Shown here one piece after another: positions 61,052 through 64,000 of a DNA stretch of 64,000 nucleotides; position 1 is the first letter of the stretch; each line of letters starts with the position of its first letter. The notes under the pieces were generated by a model. The model made no database searches, was not told the DNA's origin, and saw only the letters and a list, made by a program, of their open reading frames with translations. The stretch comes from Mesorhizobium sp. AR02 (GTDB lineage Bacteria > Pseudomonadota > Alphaproteobacteria > Rhizobiales > Rhizobiaceae). The stretch lies in assembly GCF_024746835.1 (NCBI RefSeq), contig NZ_CP080531.1:2666001-2730000 (forward strand), in the 5' to 3' direction. The position numbers were made by a program, and so were the translations under genes.

Positions 61052-61525
61052 ATGGGCAAGGAAGTCGAGCGCAAGTTCCTGGTCTCCAGCACCGCATGGC
61101 GGGGCCTGGTCGAGGCGGATATCCGCATTCTCCAGTTCTATCTCGCCACCGCGCCTGGTCGGACCGTCCGCATCCGCATCAGCGACGGCGTTTCCGCCGA
61201 GCTGACGCTCAAATTCGGCAGCAGGGGGCGCGAGCGCGACGAATTCGAATATCCAATCCCGCTTGCCGAGGCGGTGGAGATGCTGGACTTCGCCGTTGGG
61301 CGTGTCATCGAGAAGACACGTCACCATGTTAGGCATCGCGGCTATCTCTATGAAGTTGATGTCTTTGGCGGCGCACTCGCGGGACTTGTGGTGGCCGAAC
61401 TCGAGACTCCGGAAGATGTGCCGGACGAAATGCTGCCTGACTGGCTCGGCCGTGAAGTGACCGGCGAGCAGAAATTCTACAACGCGTCGCTCGCCCTCGG
61501 GGGGATACCGGAGATCGCCGCATGA
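61052..61525 (+). CDS. CYTH domain protein (triphosphate tunnel family)
   Basis: 157 aa. MGKEVERKFLVSSTAWRGLV has the ExExK motif. Alternating charged strands (RTVRIRISDGVSAELTLKFG; RDEFEYPIPLAEAVEML; RYEVDVF-type YLYEVDVFGGALAGLVVAEL) build the tunnel. Family members hydrolyse inorganic triphosphate or thiamine triphosphate or make cAMP. It overlaps the CHAD gene by ATGA, a pairing linked to polyphosphate metabolism. Confidence 0.93.
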   Translation: MGKEVERKFLVSSTAWRGLVEADIRILQFYLATAPGRTVRIRISDGVSAELTLKFGSRGRERDEFEYPIPLAEAVEMLDFAVGRVIEKTRHHVRHRGYLYEVDVFGGALAGLVVAELETPEDVPDEMLPDWLGREVTGEQKFYNASLALGGIPEIAA

Positions 61526-62466
61526 GCTTTCGCATCGACCCGCGCCTGCCGCTGACCGGCGAGGTCAGGCGCATCCTTGCCGAGGAAATTGGCAAGGCAC
61601 TCCAGCATCTGGATGCGGCGCGCAGCCGGCCGGAACAGGGACTGCACAAATGCCGCAAGCGGCTGAAGAGCGCGCGTGCCTTGCTGCGACTGGTTCATTC
61701 CGGTGACGAAACATTCTGCATGACGGAGAATCAGTGCTATCGCAATGTGGCGGCGCTGCTTGCCGGCCCACGCGAGGCGACAGCACTGATCGAGACCATC
61801 GACCGGCTGGCGGCAGCTTTTCCCAAGGAGAGTGCCGATGGCGGGCTCGATGCCGTGCGCGACAGGCTGATCGCCCGTCAGCACGATCTGCATGAAGGCG
61901 CCGGCCTCGAGGCGGCGATCGGTGCGGCGACCGCCGCCTGCGAAGACCGCATGAAGCGGATCGAAAGCCTCGCCTTGCCCGACCAGCCGGAACAGGCGGC
62001 CGACGTGCTTGCCGAAGGCGCCCGCGTCACCTTGCGCCGCGCCAGGAAGGCGCTCGACAGGGCCGGCGCGCGCGGCGAGGCCGACGATTTCCACGATTTG
62101 CGCAAGGCGGCCAAGACGCATGGCATGCACCTGTCGCTGCTCGGCAGGCTCTGGCCGACGCCGATCAAGGCGCGGCGCAAGGCCGTCGATGAACTGGGCG
62201 AGCGCCTCGGCGAACTGCATGACCTCTTCGTCATGCGCGCGCTGCTCGAGGCGGACGACGAGCCGCTTGGGCCGCACGAGGACACAAAGCTGCTCGGCAA
62301 GCTCCTGAAGCGCTCGGAAAAGAGCCTGAGGAAATCCTGTCTTGCAGAAGCCGCCGAACTGTTCGGCGACAACCCCAAGCACGCGACGAAAAAACTCGCC
62401 CGCAAGGCGCGCGATGATCTTGCCGGCGCTTCGTCTCCCGAGGATTTGGCTGCCGTGGCGAGCTGA
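61522..62466 (+). CDS. CHAD domain protein
   Basis: 314 aa, all helical. The two conserved basic motifs are QGLHKCRKRLKSARALLRLV and DDFHDLRKAAKTHGMHLSLL, forming a positively charged cleft. Known CHAD proteins bind inorganic polyphosphate and can localise to polyphosphate granules. It is translationally coupled to the CYTH gene. Confidence 0.93.
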   Translation: MSFRIDPRLPLTGEVRRILAEEIGKALQHLDAARSRPEQGLHKCRKRLKSARALLRLVHSGDETFCMTENQCYRNVAALLAGPREATALIETIDRLAAAFPKESADGGLDAVRDRLIARQHDLHEGAGLEAAIGAATAACEDRMKRIESLALPDQPEQAADVLAEGARVTLRRARKALDRAGARGEADDFHDLRKAAKTHGMHLSLLGRLWPTPIKARRKAVDELGERLGELHDLFVMRALLEADDEPLGPHEDTKLLGKLLKRSEKSLRKSCLAEAAELFGDNPKHATKKLARKARDDLAGASSPEDLAAVAS

Positions 62467-62555
62467 TGCCTCAGCTTCTCCCACAAGGGGGAGAAGGAAA
62501 GCGGCGGCCGGCGCGCTAGCACTTTCCCGCCCGCCTGTGCTAGTCACGCTTCATC

Positions 62556-63362
62556 ATGACCGAGCCCAGCGACACGCTCCTGGACCGACTTGGCCGCTGG
62601 CTCGCCGGCCGGCTGCAGGAAGAATCCTCTGGCTATGAGCCCTACACCCCATCGGACCCTGAAACGCTGCGCCGCACGCTGGAGCCGGGCGACATCCTGT
62701 TGGTCGAGGGCAACCAGAAGATCTCGGCGGCGATCAAATATCTCACCCAGTCGACCTGGTCGCACGCGGCCTTCTATGTCGGCGACACCTTGCCCGAGCC
62801 GGAAGACGGCTCGGAGCGGCCGCGGCTGATCGAGGTCACGATCGGCGAAGGCTGCGTGGCGGTGCCATTGTCGCGCTATCGCACCTACAACACCCGCATC
62901 TGCCGGGCGAGCGGGCTGACACCGGAGGATCGCGACAAGGTCGTCGCCTTCATGATCGGCAAGCTTGGCCTGAAATATGACCTCAAGAATATTTTCGACA
63001 TGCTGCGCTATTTCTTCCCGACGCCGCCGGTGCCGGTGCGCTGGCGCCGCCGCATGCTGGCCTTCGGTTCCGGCGACCCGACGCGGGCCATCTGCTCCTC
63101 GCTCATCGCCGAGGCCTATGGCCAGATCCACTACCCGATCCTGCCCGAGATCACCCGCGCCCCGGGCCGCGCTTCGGCGCAGTCGACCTATATGCGCAAG
63201 GAAATCCTGCACATTCGCCACCACTCGCTCTACACGCCGCGCGACTTCGACCTGTCGCCGTTTTTCCGCATCGTCAAGCCGACCCTGGAATATGGTTTCG
63301 ACTACCGGCAGATGGTCTGGGACGACAAGGCTGCCGGCGCGGAGACGAGGGCCGCCGACTAA
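62556..63362 (+). CDS. YiiX/YebB-like permuted NlpC/P60 hydrolase
   Basis: 268 aa. LEPGDILLVEGNQKISAAIK then STWSHAAFYVGDTL gives the catalytic His, and RAICSSLIAEAYGQIHYP the catalytic Cys, in the permuted order of YiiX/LRAT-like papain-fold enzymes. It lacks a signal peptide. Substrate (lipid or peptide amide) unknown. The stop TAA is the first part of repeat A. Confidence 0.85.
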   Translation: MTEPSDTLLDRLGRWLAGRLQEESSGYEPYTPSDPETLRRTLEPGDILLVEGNQKISAAIKYLTQSTWSHAAFYVGDTLPEPEDGSERPRLIEVTIGEGCVAVPLSRYRTYNTRICRASGLTPEDRDKVVAFMIGKLGLKYDLKNIFDMLRYFFPTPPVPVRWRRRMLAFGSGDPTRAICSSLIAEAYGQIHYPILPEITRAPGRASAQSTYMRKEILHIRHHSLYTPRDFDLSPFFRIVKPTLEYGFDYRQMVWDDKAAGAETRAAD

Positions 63363-63409
63363 TGCATGTCGCCCAAAAGTGACCTCGGTTTTGGGAAGAC
63401 GACATGCAT
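63362..63409. repeat. Palindromic repeat, family A (copy 2)
   Basis: ATGCATGTCG...CGACATGCAT, starting in the stop codon of the YiiX-like gene. It matches 1943-1990 read on the opposite strand in all but a few bases. Confidence 0.85.
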
Positions 63410-63433
63410 AAGCAAAGACCTAAAGCAGTCCTT

Positions 63434-64000
63434 TCAAGCTGGAAGCGGGCGCCGCCCTTTTGCGGCAGACTGGGCGGGCGGGCGGGCGCCGGCATCGCGC
63501 GGGTGCGGGCCGATCGGCATGATCGCCGGAAACGGCGTCGCCCCAAAGGCAAACGTCCATTTGTAGCCGGTGAGGCCATCCTCGGGCGTCGTGTGCTGGT
63601 CATGATGGGCGAGCAGTTTGGCGCGCTCGGCGAGGTCTTCCGCCTCGCGCCGCACCATCTCCGCCGTCTCCGGCCGCATCCGCCTGGAGAAGCTGACGAA
63701 GGTCGCCTCGTTCTCGATATGGGTGATGGCCCAGCCGATGAAATTCTTGTTGGTCATCTCGAACAGTGGCCGCAGCGGCCCTTCGAAATTCCACTGGATC
63801 GGCGTTTCGACCAGCAATCTTGCCGTGAGACCCCGCCCGAGCGCGATCAGTCCGAGTTCCTCAAGGTCGCGCAGATAGAGGAACATCGAAGCTTCGCTCA
63901 AACCTTGTGAGCGCATGATGCCTTCAGGCGTGAATTTTTCCGACAGCATGACGAAGATGAACAGCAGCGCCGGCCGGCCGGCGAGCCGACGCTCGATCTC
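63434..64000 (-). CDS. Putative winged-helix transcriptional regulator (cut by window edge)
   Basis: At least 188 aa; it continues past 64000 in the same frame. The visible N-terminal part (RRLAGRPALLFIFVMLSEKF; EASMFLYLRDLEELGLIALG) reads like a MarR-type winged helix. The rest (GPLRPLFEMTNKNFIGWAIT; FVSFSRRMRPETAEMVRREA) is an uncharacterised C-terminal domain. Because the true start is outside the window, size and family cannot be settled. Confidence 0.7.
   Translation of the reverse strand, partial: EIERRLAGRPALLFIFVMLSEKFTPEGIMRSQGLSEASMFLYLRDLEELGLIALGRGLTARLLVETPIQWNFEGPLRPLFEMTNKNFIGWAITHIENEATFVSFSRRMRPETAEMVRREAEDLAERAKLLAHHDQHTTPEDGLTGYKWTFAFGATPFPAIMPIGPHPRDAGARPPAQSAAKGRRPLPA

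Overview
This is a GC-rich chromosomal segment of an alphaproteobacterium, most likely a Rhizobiales member close to Mesorhizobium. The inference rests on gene content (FzlA-like FtsZ-binding protein, DUF1127 proteins, an MbfA iron exporter behind an Irr-type iron control element, Ku plus multidomain LigD) and on several families of short palindromic intergenic repeats of the kind seen in rhizobial genomes. No rRNA, CRISPR array or prophage is visible. There is one tRNA (Leu-CAG) and one intact IS5-type insertion sequence.

Layout. 1-9.5 kb is accessory in character: the start of a hydantoinase/oxoprolinase gene, a CDGSH iron-sulfur protein, two paralogous small secreted cysteine-rich proteins, two large winged-helix/TolB-like/TPR regulators, and a two-gene operon of a CysK-like enzyme and a PLP decarboxylase that is divergent from a SARP-type regulator. 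9.77-11.27 kb is an IS element with a passenger gene. 11.3-14.3 kb holds a DUF2127 membrane protein, a repeat-containing small protein, and a cNMP-domain/thioredoxin-reductase-like fusion paired with a UBP zinc finger. 14.5-20.7 kb is a probable flavin-based transmembrane electron-transfer locus: FMN-binding protein, ApbE and NqrB/RnfD-FNR fusion on the plus strand, facing a minus-strand operon of cytochrome b561, PepSY protein, response regulator and histidine kinase.

20.9-42.5 kb is mostly conserved housekeeping: tRNA-Leu, gpmA, dapB, an MsbA-like ABC exporter, glk, mepA, queG, fzlA, uppP, yraN, rsmI, hemW, rdgB, rph, hrcA, a PQQ-type sugar dehydrogenase, a LysE exporter, cysK and a GST. 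42.4-46.4 kb carries an ECF42-type sigma factor with its DGPF-domain partner, a frameshifted DUF4166 gene and a DCC protein with a 15-bp tandem repeat. 47.1-50.5 kb is the Ku/LigD end-joining pair. 50.6-56.9 kb has small regulators and enzymes plus mbfA. 57.2-61.0 kb is a TetR-controlled HlyD/ABC exporter with a perfect 26-bp palindromic operator. 61.0-64.0 kb has a CYTH-CHAD pair, a YiiX-like hydrolase and the beginning of a regulator.

Many neighbours overlap by 1 or 4 nt (TGATG/ATGA), indicating translational coupling. The parts that most repay attention are the flavin electron-transfer locus, the IS passenger gene whose stop codon comes from the target duplication, the CysK-like/decarboxylase/SARP module, and the palindromic repeats that reach into coding ends.
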